A stretch of DNA of 64,000 nucleotides from Selaginella moellendorffii (GCF_000143415.4 NW_003314268.1:604128-668127), one strand, 5' to 3'. Counted from the first letter of the stretch, positions 33,531-43,837 are shown. Notes: generated from the sequence alone by a model not told the origin. A program made the numbers and translations.

Positions 33531-34677
33531 TGTCAGCCACAAATTTTTCCTTTCCAATTTGCCAGCTTAACTCGTCTATCCGTCCGACACTGCCTTGGCT
33601 TTTGCTAAGTTCCCTCACCAAGGTTCTCGCCTATGGTACTAACTCCTACTTGGTCCTACTTGGTTTCAACTACTCACTGCACGAGCAACAGAGTGTTAGC
33701 CATCCATTCACGGATTCCCAATCTCTCTCAATCCCCCTCCCCAGGTTAGACTGGACTTAAGGTTCGGCTACACTCCCCGCAAGCACAAGCAGCCAAGCAC
33801 ACCAAGCTTCCAGGTTCCTAACATCCCTTGGTACCATAAGACTTGATCATGGGACCCTCTAAATCCCAAGTCTTGAGTGCAACACTAGCTTCGGGACGCC
33901 GGGGCGAAACACCGTGGCCTAGCGGCCCGGTATGGGTACCTCTACCCCCCCACTTCCATCCCGAAGGAAGGCCCAAGCCCCTAGGAAGGGCGAGGACCAA
34001 TGAGCCACATGGTACTCAAGTGGGGCACCACTCCACATGAGCCGAAAGCACCGAAATCAGTTTCCCTTTCAGGAGTGGGAGCTACTCTTGAGCACTTCCT
34101 TGGATGGCCCCTCCGGCACCAACCAAGTCCATACTCACTCCCACCCAAGGCCCCTCGGTCCTAGTCTCAACCTCAAGTCGGTTTGGAAGCCCCACTGGAG
34201 AGTCCCTTCAAAACTGGTTCTTGGACCTCACTATCCTTACTATACTTTTGGAACCCCCTGCAGCCCCCCCCCCCCCTGGGAGACGCACGCTTTGGGCTTT
34301 CACCCCTTGACCCGTATTAGTATTTGGACTTAGTCTCTGGCTCGATCTCGGACTTGATTTCGGATCCGACTTTGGATTCGGTCTCGGACTCGATCTCGAC
34401 CTCGATCTCGGACCCGATCTCAGACCCGACCTCGGACTCGACCTCGGACTCGGTCTCGAACCCGATTTCGGATCTCGGACTCGGTCTCGAACTCGGTCTC
34501 GAACTCGTTCCCCGAGTCGGCCTCGGACTCGATTTCGGACTCTATCTCGAACTCGGTCTCCGAGTTGGTCTTGGACTCGATCTTTGACTTGGTCCCATCC
34601 GATGAACTCTTTGTCATTTTAGTCATGCTTTCGGGGTTTTTTTAGCCTACGACACCTCAGCGAGTTGGTTCCTTACA
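33531..34677 (-). repeat. 5' LTR of the chromovirus
   Basis: 1147 bp, TG...CA ends. It has a conserved block ACTATCCTTACTATACTTTTGGAACCCC, a C run and GCTTTGGGCTTTCACCCC at 34227-34305, and a GACTCGATCTCGGA array at 34330-34590. CTAAA at 34678-34682 is the right target duplication. Confidence 0.95.
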
Positions 34678-34682
34678 CTAAA

Positions 34683-37316
34683 GTGGGGGTATTCATATAC
34701 ACCAAACAAGCCTTACTATTGTTGAGTTGCAAAAGACTTTTGGAGCTAACTAGATTTTCCAAGATTATTCTCTATCAATAATATATACTTATTATACTTT
34801 ATATAATTAATAAAAATTATTTTTTCATTTCATTTTTTATTTCATATACTTGCACATGTTCTTTTTGCAATACTACCCATAGTACTCATGTGTCTCCATT
34901 TTTGTCTTTTACCATTTCAAAAATTATTTCATGATAGTCTTTCGGGTATGTGATATTGCAGCGTGTCATGAGAGCATATATACCATTATATTGATCATCA
35001 CCATCATTTCCATTTGAAGCTAAGAAACATATAATACATTCTTTGAAAGTCACAGAATTATAGTTTTCTAAAACAAGTAGGAGATCATTCTTTTTCACTT
35101 AATTATTTCACCCTTTGTTATTGTATTTATCTTTAACTCATAATCATTATCTTTACTATCCTCTCTTTCTTTCTCTTGTATGGTTTAGTTGTGTTATACA
35201 ATGGGATGAGTATTACAGCTTTTAGCCCTTGAATTACTACTTTGAGAAGAAAGATTGCAAGAGTTAAAATTACCAACATTAAAACCCATAAACATTTATG
35301 TGTGCTTCCCTCTTTTCGAATAACAGTGCAAATGAAGATCTATAAATTCTAGACAATATAGTATAACTAACCCTTCAAAAAAGTATTTTAAAGATGAACT
35401 AAATCTCTATTTTATATGTAACAAATGTACATAAATGGTTGTTTTTTTTCCTTTCAAATAGTTATATAGCTTTACATAGAATTTTATTTCAAAATTGATA
35501 ATTTTTAAATTCTGACAAACCTAACATTTATTAGCTAGAAAGGAGAATACAGATTTAAGGAAATGACAAGAATACTTTTCTAAAAACATCTTATTTTCTG
35601 TTTTAACAAACATCCCTATTATGGCATATAATTAATATTTAAATTGTTAGAACAAGAAGTCTATATAATATGTAGAGAGTTGTAAAATTATTAGGTTTAT
35701 TAAATTATAATTGAAAATTTAACTCAACTCACAAGCTCAACTCTTCAGCTTAGTTCACACTCTTGATAGAAATGATACAATTGCTAGAAGGAATTATCAT
35801 AATCATCAACATGTCTAAATGCATATTTAAAGATGTTTAAGAGAAGGCTCCAACCTGCATGAGTGCCTACATTCAAACCATTATACCATTACAATATCAT
35901 CCTTTTAAGATATATGGGAAACTTGTGTAAATATTGGGCATCATACCAAGAATGATAGATAGCAATCACTATGACTTATCATCCTTAGAATTGGTTTGAT
36001 GATTGATATTTAAGATTTCCTTAGCCAACTAACAGAGTTAGATCTAAAACTTCTTTAATATCAAATGTAAGTTCTTAAATTTAGACTTTCTAAAAGGTCA
36101 TTAACTATTATTCAAACCCAAAAATATTTTATTTTAAGTACCCCAAAACCCTTAATTAATTGAAAAGAGGGGTCCACTCTTATTCATATACCCTCTATAT
36201 TTAAACTTTTATGAATCATTTCTCAAATTATTCTTTCTAGTTGTTTATAAATTAGTAATAAAAGTAGGAGGGGCTACACCATATACCATGAATATTACTA
36301 TCAATTGAGTTTAATTATTTAATTACATCCATATAACATTAAACAATTACATTAATTGTTACTCTAGATTCAAAGGATGAGAAAGTTGTTACTCATTTAT
36401 TAATGTGAATGTATGAAATACAGAAAACACGTATATTTGATTAGTCCAAAAATCCCACTATGCATCATTGTTATACATTTGGCCCTCATATTATGAATTT
36501 TTTAAGATTTAAATTTTAAATAATAGCATTCTACTAATACACTATTATTCACATGGACTTGTATGTGTAGCACATTTAGATATAGGATTTAGGTATTTAG
36601 AAGTATTTTTGCTATTTATTATATAATAATAAATTACAATAATTTTGTAATGTAAGAGTAGTATCTTCAAAATAATATTTAGTTCCACAGTAAGTATTTT
36701 GAGACTATATAGGTTTACTATCTCCAGAATATAATACTAAATTTTCATCTAATTGTAATCTTAAAATACAACTTTTGCCTCTGCTGTTTGTGTGGACTAT
36801 TTATTTATATTTTCAATATAATGTTAAATCACAATTTTCTTTTAGAGATATAATAAACAATCCTGTTTGTAAATATTGATGAGGCATATTAAAGTATCCA
36901 CCCACTAAAAAAACTTAAATAAACAAAACAAATATATAAATAATTATAAACTCCATCAGTGCTATGATACCATCATTGCTTATTGCAAGGGGTCAGCATA
37001 TGTTTGGTACTTTGCTACTGGTAGATGATGGCTTTTATGATTATTTAAACGTTGGTCTTAGTATTTGGGTTTATATTCAATTGAAAATAATTTTGCAAAT
37101 TGTGCTGCTAATCCTAATGGAGATCTTGATAATTGGGATACTGTTAGACAAGCATTAGAAACATTGTTACAAGGATCACAGCATTATCAGAACATTCTTC
37201 AACAACATTTTGTTAGGTTCCAAACCTTTAGCAAATTTCATTTTTCTTTACAAAAAGCTTTAATAAAATGCAAATATTTCGCACTTTTTGAATTTGTCCA
37301 TTACCGAAAAGTGTAT
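34683..37316. other. A+T-rich spacer between transposons and gene island
   Basis: No gene is supported. It contains a copy of repeat family R (35740-36600) and two overlapping short open frames (36964-37325) that have no motif and lie next to the PPR stop codon. Confidence 0.5.
35740..36600 (+). repeat. Copy of dispersed repeat family R
   Basis: It aligns in the same orientation with 48600-49340. Examples are GGAATTATCATAATCATCAACATG against GGCATCATCATAATCATTAGCATG, AACTTGTGTAAAT in both, and CAATTGAGTTTAATT against CAACTGAGTTTAATT. It is non-coding and old. Confidence 0.6.
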
Positions 37317-39287
37317 CTACAGTGATGAACAAATGTTTGAGAGCAAAACATAGGAAGAAGTTATTGTCGACGACGTTGAGTCTAAGGCCCTCTCTCCAGC
37401 TCTAGTCCCCCTCTCGAAATCGTCGTGAGTTTTACAAGCTCCCAGCAAAATCCCCCACACAACTTCACTGGCTGGTGAAGGCATGTCTCTCGCGACGTCC
37501 TCGGCCTCTTTCAATCTCCCCGTTCTTCCAAGCAAATCGATCATCGCTCCAAAGTGTTCCTTCTCTGGCCTCAAACCATAGTCCTCAGCCATGGACACAA
37601 AGTATTTCACACCATCTTCCACCATTCCTGCATGGCTGCACGCTGTTAAGACGTGCAAGTAAGATCCTTCCTCTTGCTTCACACCTTCCAGATCCATCTC
37701 ACGGAAAAGCTCGATCGCGCAGGCTCCCCGCGCTCCATTGACATAAGCAGCGAGCATGACGTTCCAGCAGTAAGCATCTGGCCTCGAGATCTTGTGGAAA
37801 ACTCTTCTTGCTTCGTCGAGATCTCCCTGCTGAGCGTGTCCTGCAACCAAAGTCCACAACACAGACGATGGATTTGGCATCTGTTCTATCAAAGTCTTCA
37901 CCTCGTTGGTTGTTCCGTGTCTGTGGTTAGCCACCACGATCGCATTCCAGGACGCTAGATCCCTCTCGGGCATTGCATCAAAGAGCTCCTCAGCTTGGAC
38001 GAGATTTCCACTCTGGTCGCACACCGAGATCATGGAATTCCACGAGAGAACGTTGGTCATCGGCATTAGATCGAAGGCTTGCTTACCTTGCTGGAGATCG
38101 CCAAGCTGAGCGTAAGCTTGGACCAAAGCCGTCCACGAGATAACGTTTCTCTCCGGCATAGTATCAAACATTGACTTGGCCTGTTCGACCTCTCCATTTC
38201 GCGAGAAAGCCACCATGAGAGCCGTGGAGGAGACCACGTCTTGCTCGGGCATCTTGTCAAAGGCCTCTTTTGCTTCCAAAAGGTGGCCCTTCTGTGAGGC
38301 CGAGATCACTGCAGTGAACAAACGAGCATTGTGAGCATAGGAGGAATCAAAAACAAGTTTGGCCTGTTCGAAGTCCTCGCAGTCCGAGTGAGCCTGGCAG
38401 AGAGTCGTCCATGAGACCACATTCCACTGCGGCATTTTGTCGAAGGCACACTGTGTTTTCGCGATGTCGCCACCTTGAGCGCAGGCAGCCACCAATGAGT
38501 TCCAAGTCACCACGTTTCGCTCCGGGAGATCGCGGAAGAGGCTCTCGGCGGCAGCGAGTTCCCCATTCTGGCCTAGAACAGCAACGAGCGAGTTAAACGA
38601 AATAGCGTCATGCATTGGCATTCTCTGGAAAAAACTCACCACCTTTTCGGAGCTCACGAACTCGGCCGAGGATGAAACCACCGTCGTCCAGCTTACCACG
38701 CTTCGCTCTGGCATGCCATCAAAAAACTCTTTGCAAGACTCGAAATCGCCGGACTGGGCATTTGCAGCTAGCATGGAGTTCCAAGTCACAACGTTTCGCC
38801 GGGGGGATCTCTCAAACACCACGGCCGCTTCGTCAAGCTTCCCATTCTCTTGAAATCCTTGCACCATGGCGCTCCAGGTAATAACATCGCGAGACTCCAT
38901 CTCATCAAAGAGAGACTTCGCTTCTTCCAGATGCCCCTTGTGGGTATAGGCCGAGAGGAGCGCGTTGCAAGCGATTGGATCGTGGAAGGGCATCCTGCGC
39001 GAAAGATCCCTGGCCTGATCCACGCACCTGTTGTGGCAATAGCTCGCCAGCATGATCGTCCACGAGAAGAGGTTCCTGCGCGGCATGGAATCGAAGACGC
39101 CCCGCGCGGCGTCGGCGCTGCCGCATTTGCCATACATGTCGACGAGGAGATTGCCGAGCAAGGGATCGCCGCTGAGCAGCGCGCTGGATCGGATGCGCCA
39201 GTGGAGGCGCGCGCCCTCGCCCACATCCCTCGCAGCGCTGCATTCGCGAAGAGCCCTAATCAAAACCTCCTTCTCCGGGTTCCACAT
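37317..39287 (-). CDS. PPR protein, S-type repeat array
   Basis: 656 residues, no intron. I take the ATG at 39285-39287 (MWNPEKEVLIRALRECS); a longer frame would need a TTG start. The protein is a near-continuous run of about 14 PPR motifs of 31 residues, the S type (NVVTWNSMLAANAQSGD...FFDGMPER), with a wider motif at the end and an E-like C-terminus (VVWGILLGACKTHDDFERG...SSYVLLSNICSSL). There is no DYW deaminase. Such proteins bind single-stranded organellar RNA, one base per repeat, and act in C-to-U editing, usually with a DYW partner in trans. Organelle targeting is likely, but the first 40 residues are not a clear transit peptide. It is divergent from the copper transporter, with 216 bp between the two ATGs. 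Confidence 0.9.
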   Translation of the reverse strand: MWNPEKEVLIRALRECSAARDVGEGARLHWRIRSSALLSGDPLLGNLLVDMYGKCGSADAARGVFDSMPRRNLFSWTIMLASYCHNRCVDQARDLSRRMPFHDPIACNALLSAYTHKGHLEEAKSLFDEMESRDVITWSAMVQGFQENGKLDEAAVVFERSPRRNVVTWNSMLAANAQSGDFESCKEFFDGMPERSVVSWTTVVSSSAEFVSSEKVVSFFQRMPMHDAISFNSLVAVLGQNGELAAAESLFRDLPERNVVTWNSLVAACAQGGDIAKTQCAFDKMPQWNVVSWTTLCQAHSDCEDFEQAKLVFDSSYAHNARLFTAVISASQKGHLLEAKEAFDKMPEQDVVSSTALMVAFSRNGEVEQAKSMFDTMPERNVISWTALVQAYAQLGDLQQGKQAFDLMPMTNVLSWNSMISVCDQSGNLVQAEELFDAMPERDLASWNAIVVANHRHGTTNEVKTLIEQMPNPSSVLWTLVAGHAQQGDLDEARRVFHKISRPDAYCWNVMLAAYVNGARGACAIELFREMDLEGVKQEEGSYLHVLTACSHAGMVEDGVKYFVSMAEDYGLRPEKEHFGAMIDLLGRTGRLKEAEDVARDMPSPASEVVWGILLGACKTHDDFERGTRAGERALDSTSSTITSSYVLLSNICSSL

Positions 39288-39290
39288 ACC

Positions 39291-39371
39291 GTACAAAGTA
39301 GTCGTTTCGACCGTACAATCTAACTACCGTACAAAGTAGTTATTTTTAACCGTACGACCTACCTGCCGTAC
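39291..39371. promoter_or_regulatory. Cluster of five GTAC (copper-response) cores
   Basis: GTAC occurs at 39291, 39313, 39329, 39352 and 39368, each within CCGTAC or ACCGTAC. The words CCGTACAAAG(TAGT) recur with a 38-39 bp period. GTAC is the core bound by SBP-domain copper regulators (SPL7 in Arabidopsis, CRR1 in Chlamydomonas). The cluster sits in the shared promoter between a PPR gene and a CTR copper transporter, about 87 bp upstream of the transporter's TATA box. The regulatory role is inference from site and neighbour. Confidence 0.6.
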
Positions 39372-39457
39372 AAAGCTTAAAGGTTGTGGACCACGTGGAC
39401 CATATCCTTGTCCTTGGAAAGGAATTTCTCCACAAGGCAAGAAAAGGTTGGGTTAGC

Positions 39458-39466
39458 TATAAAATA
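39458..39466 (+). promoter_or_regulatory. TATA box of the copper transporter gene
   Basis: TATAAAATA lies 38 bp before the ATG at 39504, so the 5' leader would be very short. There is no competing TATA element in the 216-bp divergent promoter. Confidence 0.55.
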
Positions 39467-39503
39467 GGTGTTCTTGAGGGGAGAGAAGAGAGAAAGGAAA
39501 AGC

Positions 39504-39965
39504 ATGGATCATATGGCGATGGCGCCCATGAGCTTCTTCTGGCACATCAAATTCACGCTCCTCTTCCCCGGCTGGGTGCCCGACACTCCACTCCTCTACG
39601 CGCTCACGCTCATCTTCGCCGTGGTGTTCGCGATCGCCCACGAATGGATCGCCGCCAAGCGCTCGACCATCCTCGCCCCCTCGCCCTCGCCCAACGCCTA
39701 TTCCGCGCCGGATTTGGAGAAGGGAGCCAGCAGCGACGAGGATCCCGCGAGAAATCCTCCCAAGTCTATCGTGGCGATTGTGCTCGCGGTGGTGATCCAC
39801 GGCGCCTATGTGATCACGAGCTACTTGCTGATGATGATGGTGATGACTTTCAACGCTGGGATCTTCATCGCGGTCATGGTAGGATTGTGTATCGGATTCC
39901 TTTTCTTCAAGCTTCTGCCAAATCGACCGAGGATTTCTTCCACCGCGCCCGGATCCTCTGTTTAG
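39504..39965 (+). CDS. CTR/COPT-family copper transporter
   Basis: 153 residues, no intron. CTR proteins form a trimeric pore that takes up Cu(I) at the plasma membrane or releases it from the vacuole. Seen here are a Met-rich N-terminus (MDHMAMAPMSFFW), TM1 about 27-47, a polar loop with DLEKGASSDEDP, TM2 about 88-115 ending in the family's MxxxM copper ligand (MMMVM, residues 110-114) followed by TFNAGIF, and TM3 about 118-137 with GxxxG (GLCIG, 127-131), which packs the trimer. The length is usual for plant COPT proteins. The ATG at 39504 was chosen over one 36 bp upstream because it gives the classic MDHxxM start and follows the TATA box by 38 bp. No Cys-rich tail is present. Upstream GTAC repeats suggest induction when copper is scarce. 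Confidence 0.93.
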   Translation: MDHMAMAPMSFFWHIKFTLLFPGWVPDTPLLYALTLIFAVVFAIAHEWIAAKRSTILAPSPSPNAYSAPDLEKGASSDEDPARNPPKSIVAIVLAVVIHGAYVITSYLLMMMVMTFNAGIFIAVMVGLCIGFLFFKLLPNRPRISSTAPGSSV

Positions 39966-40279
39966 AGGGAACGCTGTTATATTTGTAAAGCTCCTATCAT
40001 CAATCAATGGTTGCTTTGATTTATCCTGGCCGTTGGGTAAATTCCCAGAGATTCCGAATCGACGGCGCCGCGCCGCGCGGCTCCTACTGTGTATGGCGGA
40101 AAGGGAGAGGTTTTATTTTCTCGCTTTGATTTGTGGCCGAGGGCTCGGCGGCACGGCACGGCGCGGTAGAGGTGAGTGACGATTTTGCGGCACGGCCGTG
40201 GCGCGGGAATGATAATCCGTGCTCGCGCTTGCTTCTTGCTAGCATCTTGGGGCGCGATTCGAGCTGATTGAGTGGCGGA

Positions 40280-40288
40280 TTAGGGTTT
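40280..40288 (+). promoter_or_regulatory. Telo-box in the leader of the GeBP-like gene
   Basis: TTAGGGTTT, the reverse of the telo-box AAACCCTAA common near transcription starts of plant housekeeping genes. It lies upstream of one or two leader introns; similar words occur at 52257 and 56284 before two other genes here. Confidence 0.4.
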
Positions 40289-40484
40289 ACGCGCTCGGGG
40301 AGCCCGGATTTCGTCCACTCGCAGGTAGAGCTCTCCCTCTAAGGATCCGAGGAATCACACCATTTTCTTGCTTTGGCAGTGATCGCTCCCAAAGAGCTAC
40401 TCAGGTAAGCGGTTGGTTACTTTAACTGGGAGTTTTGGTGTTGATACGTGTGTTTTCTCTCGTTTTGGTTCTCTTATTAGTGTC

Positions 40485-41885
40485 ATGTCTCGTCACGCTG
40501 ACTCGGATGATTCGTCCAACGAGGGCAGTGGGACTGACTCGGAGGAGGACCAGAAGCCCGACGAGATGTCGTCCCGCTCGGAGGGTTCGTCCGAGTCCGA
40601 CTCTGGGGACGAGACCGAGGAGACCGAATCGCGGTACATGGTCCAGAAGAATGATCCTGGCGACAAGAGAACTCGCGAGGATCTAGCCGCTGTGGAGCCG
40701 GCGGCCAAGAAGTTGAAAACTCTGGGAGGAGGAGGAGTGAGGCCGACTATACCCACGAAGTCTGACTCCCAGATTAAAACTCTGCCGGCGAACAGGACCG
40801 TGGCGACTGCGAAGACTCCTCCCGTCAAGAAGCCTGTGGATCCACTGCCGAAGAAGCCGGGAGAAGCGCAGGCCAAGAAGAAAGAGCCAGAGAAGGAGCC
40901 AACGCCGAAAAAGACTCCACAGAATTGGTCGAGCGAGGACGAGATCGAGCTCATCTCCCGGATCTTGAGCGACATGAAGACGGGGATCCGGCCACCCAAA
41001 CGAGGCTCCCGGGGTGACAACTATCACTACTGGGGTGATCTTCTCGAGGCTTGCCGGAGTAAGTTCATCACGGACTGGTCCAAGGAGCAGCTCTACGACA
41101 AGTACAGGCGGATAAAGATGCGGTACGACGAGATGGTTAAGAAGGAGAGGAGCGAGGGGATTACTGCTTTGAAGTTCAAGAATCCGGGAGAAGAGAAGGT
41201 GTACAAGCTCTGGAAGGAGATATACGACATGCAGGAGCAGGAGGAGTCAGAGCCACCATCGGCTGTGAAGCCAGACGCGAACAAGAAGACGAGAACTCCG
41301 CCACCTCTCAAGAGCAGCGAAGATGACACCAAGAAAGACGTTGCGTCCACGTCCAAGAAGCCGAAGCCTCCTGCTGCTGCTGCAAGGCAAGAGCCAAAGC
41401 AGAACGGGAGCGTCAGCGAGCAACGACAGCAGCAGCAGCAGCCGCAGAGCCCGCCGCCGCCCCAAGCCGAGAGGAATCTCACGGTGGCGGCTATGAACGA
41501 GCTGCAAAAGAAGAGCAACGCGGCTCTCTCGGAGATGCAAGGCAAGATCGACGAGATCATGAACGACTTCCATGCGAGGAGCCAGGGGATGGTCCAGGAG
41601 GCAGTGAAAGGTGCCGGGGGGAAAGCGGAGTGGCTTAACGAGTGGCTGACTTTCTCCATGGCCCGGGGCAGCGCCACTCCCTTTTTTGGCATGGAGATGC
41701 TGGGAGGCATTGGAACGGGATGGATTGGAGGCCCGTGGGATGGATCGAGCCCGACTGCCATGAAACTCAAGGAACACTGGCTCAAGCAACAGGAGGACGA
41801 GCTTAGAGTGATGGAGCAGCGAGTTCGGCTGTTGCAGGATCTATGCCGCCACCAGCAGGAGCTGCTCAAGGCACGGGGTCACTAG
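40485..41885 (+). CDS. GeBP/storekeeper-like DNA-binding protein (DUF573)
   Basis: 466 residues. The family are plant-specific nuclear DNA-binding regulators (GLABROUS1 enhancer-binding protein and the potato storekeeper protein). Residues 1-60 are acidic and Ser-rich (DSDDSSNEGSGTDSEEDQ). A Pro/Lys-rich stretch follows to 145. The DUF573 domain spans about 146-248: NWSSEDEIELISRILSDM, DWSKEQLYDKYRRIKMRYDEM, FKNPGEEKVYKLWKEIY. A Gln/Pro-rich linker (about 300-330) and a C-terminal coiled coil (MNELQKKSNAALSEMQ...; LRVMEQRVRLLQDLCRHQ) could serve dimerisation. The ATG at 40485 is used because the bases before it (40405-40480, GTAAGC...TTATTAG) are a 76-nt leader intron; a longer open frame begins inside that intron. 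A further leader intron 40327-40380 is possible. The next PPR gene starts 174 bp downstream. Confidence 0.88.
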   Translation: MSRHADSDDSSNEGSGTDSEEDQKPDEMSSRSEGSSESDSGDETEETESRYMVQKNDPGDKRTREDLAAVEPAAKKLKTLGGGGVRPTIPTKSDSQIKTLPANRTVATAKTPPVKKPVDPLPKKPGEAQAKKKEPEKEPTPKKTPQNWSSEDEIELISRILSDMKTGIRPPKRGSRGDNYHYWGDLLEACRSKFITDWSKEQLYDKYRRIKMRYDEMVKKERSEGITALKFKNPGEEKVYKLWKEIYDMQEQEESEPPSAVKPDANKKTRTPPPLKSSEDDTKKDVASTSKKPKPPAAAARQEPKQNGSVSEQRQQQQQPQSPPPPQAERNLTVAAMNELQKKSNAALSEMQGKIDEIMNDFHARSQGMVQEAVKGAGGKAEWLNEWLTFSMARGSATPFFGMEMLGGIGTGWIGGPWDGSSPTAMKLKEHWLKQQEDELRVMEQRVRLLQDLCRHQQELLKARGH

Positions 41886-42059
41886 ATTTCGCGCGAGAAA
41901 AAATTCGTGGAGCAAAGACAAGAAGAAAGAGGTAACACAGATTCTGTTATATTTATTTTTCCTTCTTTCGTAGCCTTAGGAAGCACAGGCATGGTGTGTG
42001 ATTCTTTGTTTTTTTTTTCTTCCTTTTAATGTTGTTTCAAGCATGTTTCAGTTTCGTAG

Positions 42060-43772
42060 ATGGTCTCTAGCGTCGTGCCGAGGAGCAAGCTGATCGAGAG
42101 TATTCGGTCGTGCAAGGAGGGCGTGGAAGCCAAGAAGCTCCACGACCAGGTTCTCGCCAGTGGCTTCTCCCAGGTTCGCTTCTTTGGGAACCTCTTGATT
42201 CACATGTACGGCAGGCTGGGAGAACTCGTCCAGGCACGTTCGATCTTCGACAGCATCCGTGATCCCTGTGTCTACTCTTGGGGGAGTATAACTTCGGCTT
42301 ACATTTCCAATGGCCAGCTCCAGGAGGCCAGGAAGATCTTCGCCAGAGCACCGCTCAAGAACTTGGTCAGCTGGACGAGCATGGTCCAGGGGAATGCCAG
42401 GCACGGAGACATGGAGGAGGCCAAGAGGCTGTTCGAGAGGATGCCCGAGTGGGATATCGTGCTGTGGGGGGTGATGTTGGCGGGGTATGCCCAGAGAGGG
42501 TATATGGACCAGGCGGAGTTTTTCTTCGAAGAGATGCCGGAGAGGAACTCGGTGGCTTGGAACATCATGGTGGCTGGCTACGCGCAGAATGATCTCCTGG
42601 AGAAGGCCAAGGCTCTCTTCGATCGGATGCCCGAGTGGGACGTTGTCTCGTGCTCGACGATGCTCCAGGTGTTTGCCGAGAATGGCCAGTTTGTGGAGGC
42701 CAAGAGGACGTTTGATAGCTCACCCGAGAGGAACGTTTTCTCCTGGACGGAGATGCTGGGGGCTCTCGCAAACCAGGGGAAAGTTGACGAGGCCCAGGAG
42801 GTTTTCGACCGGATGCCGCAGTGGAACGTTGTGACGCTCAACTCGATGCTGGCAGCGAATGCGCAGAATGGGTATCTGGATCAGGCCAAGGCTATGTTCG
42901 ATCGGATGCAAGAGAGGACAGCCGTCTCGTGGAACTCGATGATCACGGCTTATGGTCAGAACGGCTGCATCGACATGGCTCGAGAGACTTTCGACAATCT
43001 CCCAGGCAGGAACGACGCGTCATGGTCAGGCTTGATCGCGGCTTTCGCGCAGAACGGGCTTCTGGACGAAGCCAACCGGGTTTTCGAGAGGATGCCGCAG
43101 TGGACTTCCATCGCCTGGAACGCGATCGCGGCAGGGACTGCGCAAAACGGCAGGGTGGAAGCGGCGATGGATCTCTTTGGCAAGATGGCCGGGAAGAACT
43201 CGGTGTCGTGGAACTCGATGATCGCGGGGAACGCTCACAATGGGCAGCTCGAGCAGGCAAAGTCGATGTTCGACAAGATGCCGCAGCGAACGATGCTCTC
43301 GTGGAACTCCATGGTGGCGGGGTTTGCTCACTTTGGACAGGGACGAGAGGCGCTAGAGCTCTTCCACGCCATGGCCTTGGAAGGGATCAAACAGGACGAG
43401 ATCGCCTTCGTTAACGTTCTCGTCGCGTGTAGTCGGATTGGGTGTGTGGATCGAGGGTGGCAGTACTTCGAGTCGATCACCCGCGACCACGGGTTGAATC
43501 TCACGGCCGATCACTGCGGTTGCATGGTGGACGTGCTTGCGAGGGCCGGGAAGCTGGAGGACGCCGAGGAGATGCTGGGCAAGATGCCGCGGACGAGGAG
43601 CGAGGGGGCGTGGGGGAGCTTGCTGGGAGCTTGTCGGACGCACTGGGATCTAAGCACTGCGTCGCGGGCAGCGCAGGAGTTTGCGTGGTTGAAACCCGAG
43701 AGAGCTTTCTCGTATATCATGCTCGCAAATGTTTGCTCTTCGGAATCAAAAGGTGGCAGAGGTTTCGCTTAA
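42060..43772 (+). CDS. PPR protein, S-type repeat array
   Basis: 570 residues, no intron. After an N-terminal stretch (SKLIESIRSCKEGVEAKKLHDQ) come about a dozen contiguous 31-residue S-type PPR motifs (NVVTLNSMLAANAQNGYLDQAKAMFDRMQER is one unit's pattern) and a degenerate E-like end (GAWGSLLGACRTHWDL...YIMLANVCSSESKGGRGFA). No DYW domain. Fifth residues of the motifs are T, G, N, S, T, N, N, S, N, N, N in order, so a base preference could be predicted with the PPR code. The expected role is organellar RNA binding and editing, as for its neighbour at 37317. The last 12 residues after ANVCSS do not match the family and may be a diverged tail. Confidence 0.9.
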   Translation: MVSSVVPRSKLIESIRSCKEGVEAKKLHDQVLASGFSQVRFFGNLLIHMYGRLGELVQARSIFDSIRDPCVYSWGSITSAYISNGQLQEARKIFARAPLKNLVSWTSMVQGNARHGDMEEAKRLFERMPEWDIVLWGVMLAGYAQRGYMDQAEFFFEEMPERNSVAWNIMVAGYAQNDLLEKAKALFDRMPEWDVVSCSTMLQVFAENGQFVEAKRTFDSSPERNVFSWTEMLGALANQGKVDEAQEVFDRMPQWNVVTLNSMLAANAQNGYLDQAKAMFDRMQERTAVSWNSMITAYGQNGCIDMARETFDNLPGRNDASWSGLIAAFAQNGLLDEANRVFERMPQWTSIAWNAIAAGTAQNGRVEAAMDLFGKMAGKNSVSWNSMIAGNAHNGQLEQAKSMFDKMPQRTMLSWNSMVAGFAHFGQGREALELFHAMALEGIKQDEIAFVNVLVACSRIGCVDRGWQYFESITRDHGLNLTADHCGCMVDVLARAGKLEDAEEMLGKMPRTRSEGAWGSLLGACRTHWDLSTASRAAQEFAWLKPERAFSYIMLANVCSSESKGGRGFA

Positions 43773-43837
43773 TGTACTATTATCTTAGCACTGCTTGATT
43801 GAATGATCACAAAAGTATTTCTAGGATCATGACTTTG

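Larger units (their letters stand above)
20506..34677 (-). mobile_element. Full-length Ty3/gypsy chromovirus carrying a nested element
   Basis: The element lies on the minus strand. Its 5' LTR is 33531-34677 and its 3' LTR 20506-21651, both starting TGTAAGGAACC and ending GGCTGACA in that orientation. The target duplication CTAAA is at 20501-20505 and 34678-34682. Inside come PBS (33515-33527), gag, protease, RT, RNase H, integrase, C-terminal chromodomain, a 3' untranslated region and the PPT (21652-21665). A second element (21935-28577, TSD CCTAC) interrupts the 3' untranslated region. Without it this copy is about 7.5 kb. The LTRs differ at many sites, mostly transitions (by eye roughly 15 in the first 240 bp), so the copy is not recent. 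At least eight nonsense codons and one frameshift make it inactive. Confidence 0.95.

Noticed and set aside
39288-39296. Longer N-terminus of the PPR protein at 37317
   Set aside because: It would need a TTG start; the first ATG is at 39285-39287.
38786-39339. Long antisense frames over the first PPR gene
   Set aside because: Shadow frames in G+C-rich coding sequence without motifs.
40413-40484. Upstream extension of the GeBP-like protein
   Set aside because: The bases are a GT-AG leader intron (40405-40480), so this start codon would be spliced out.
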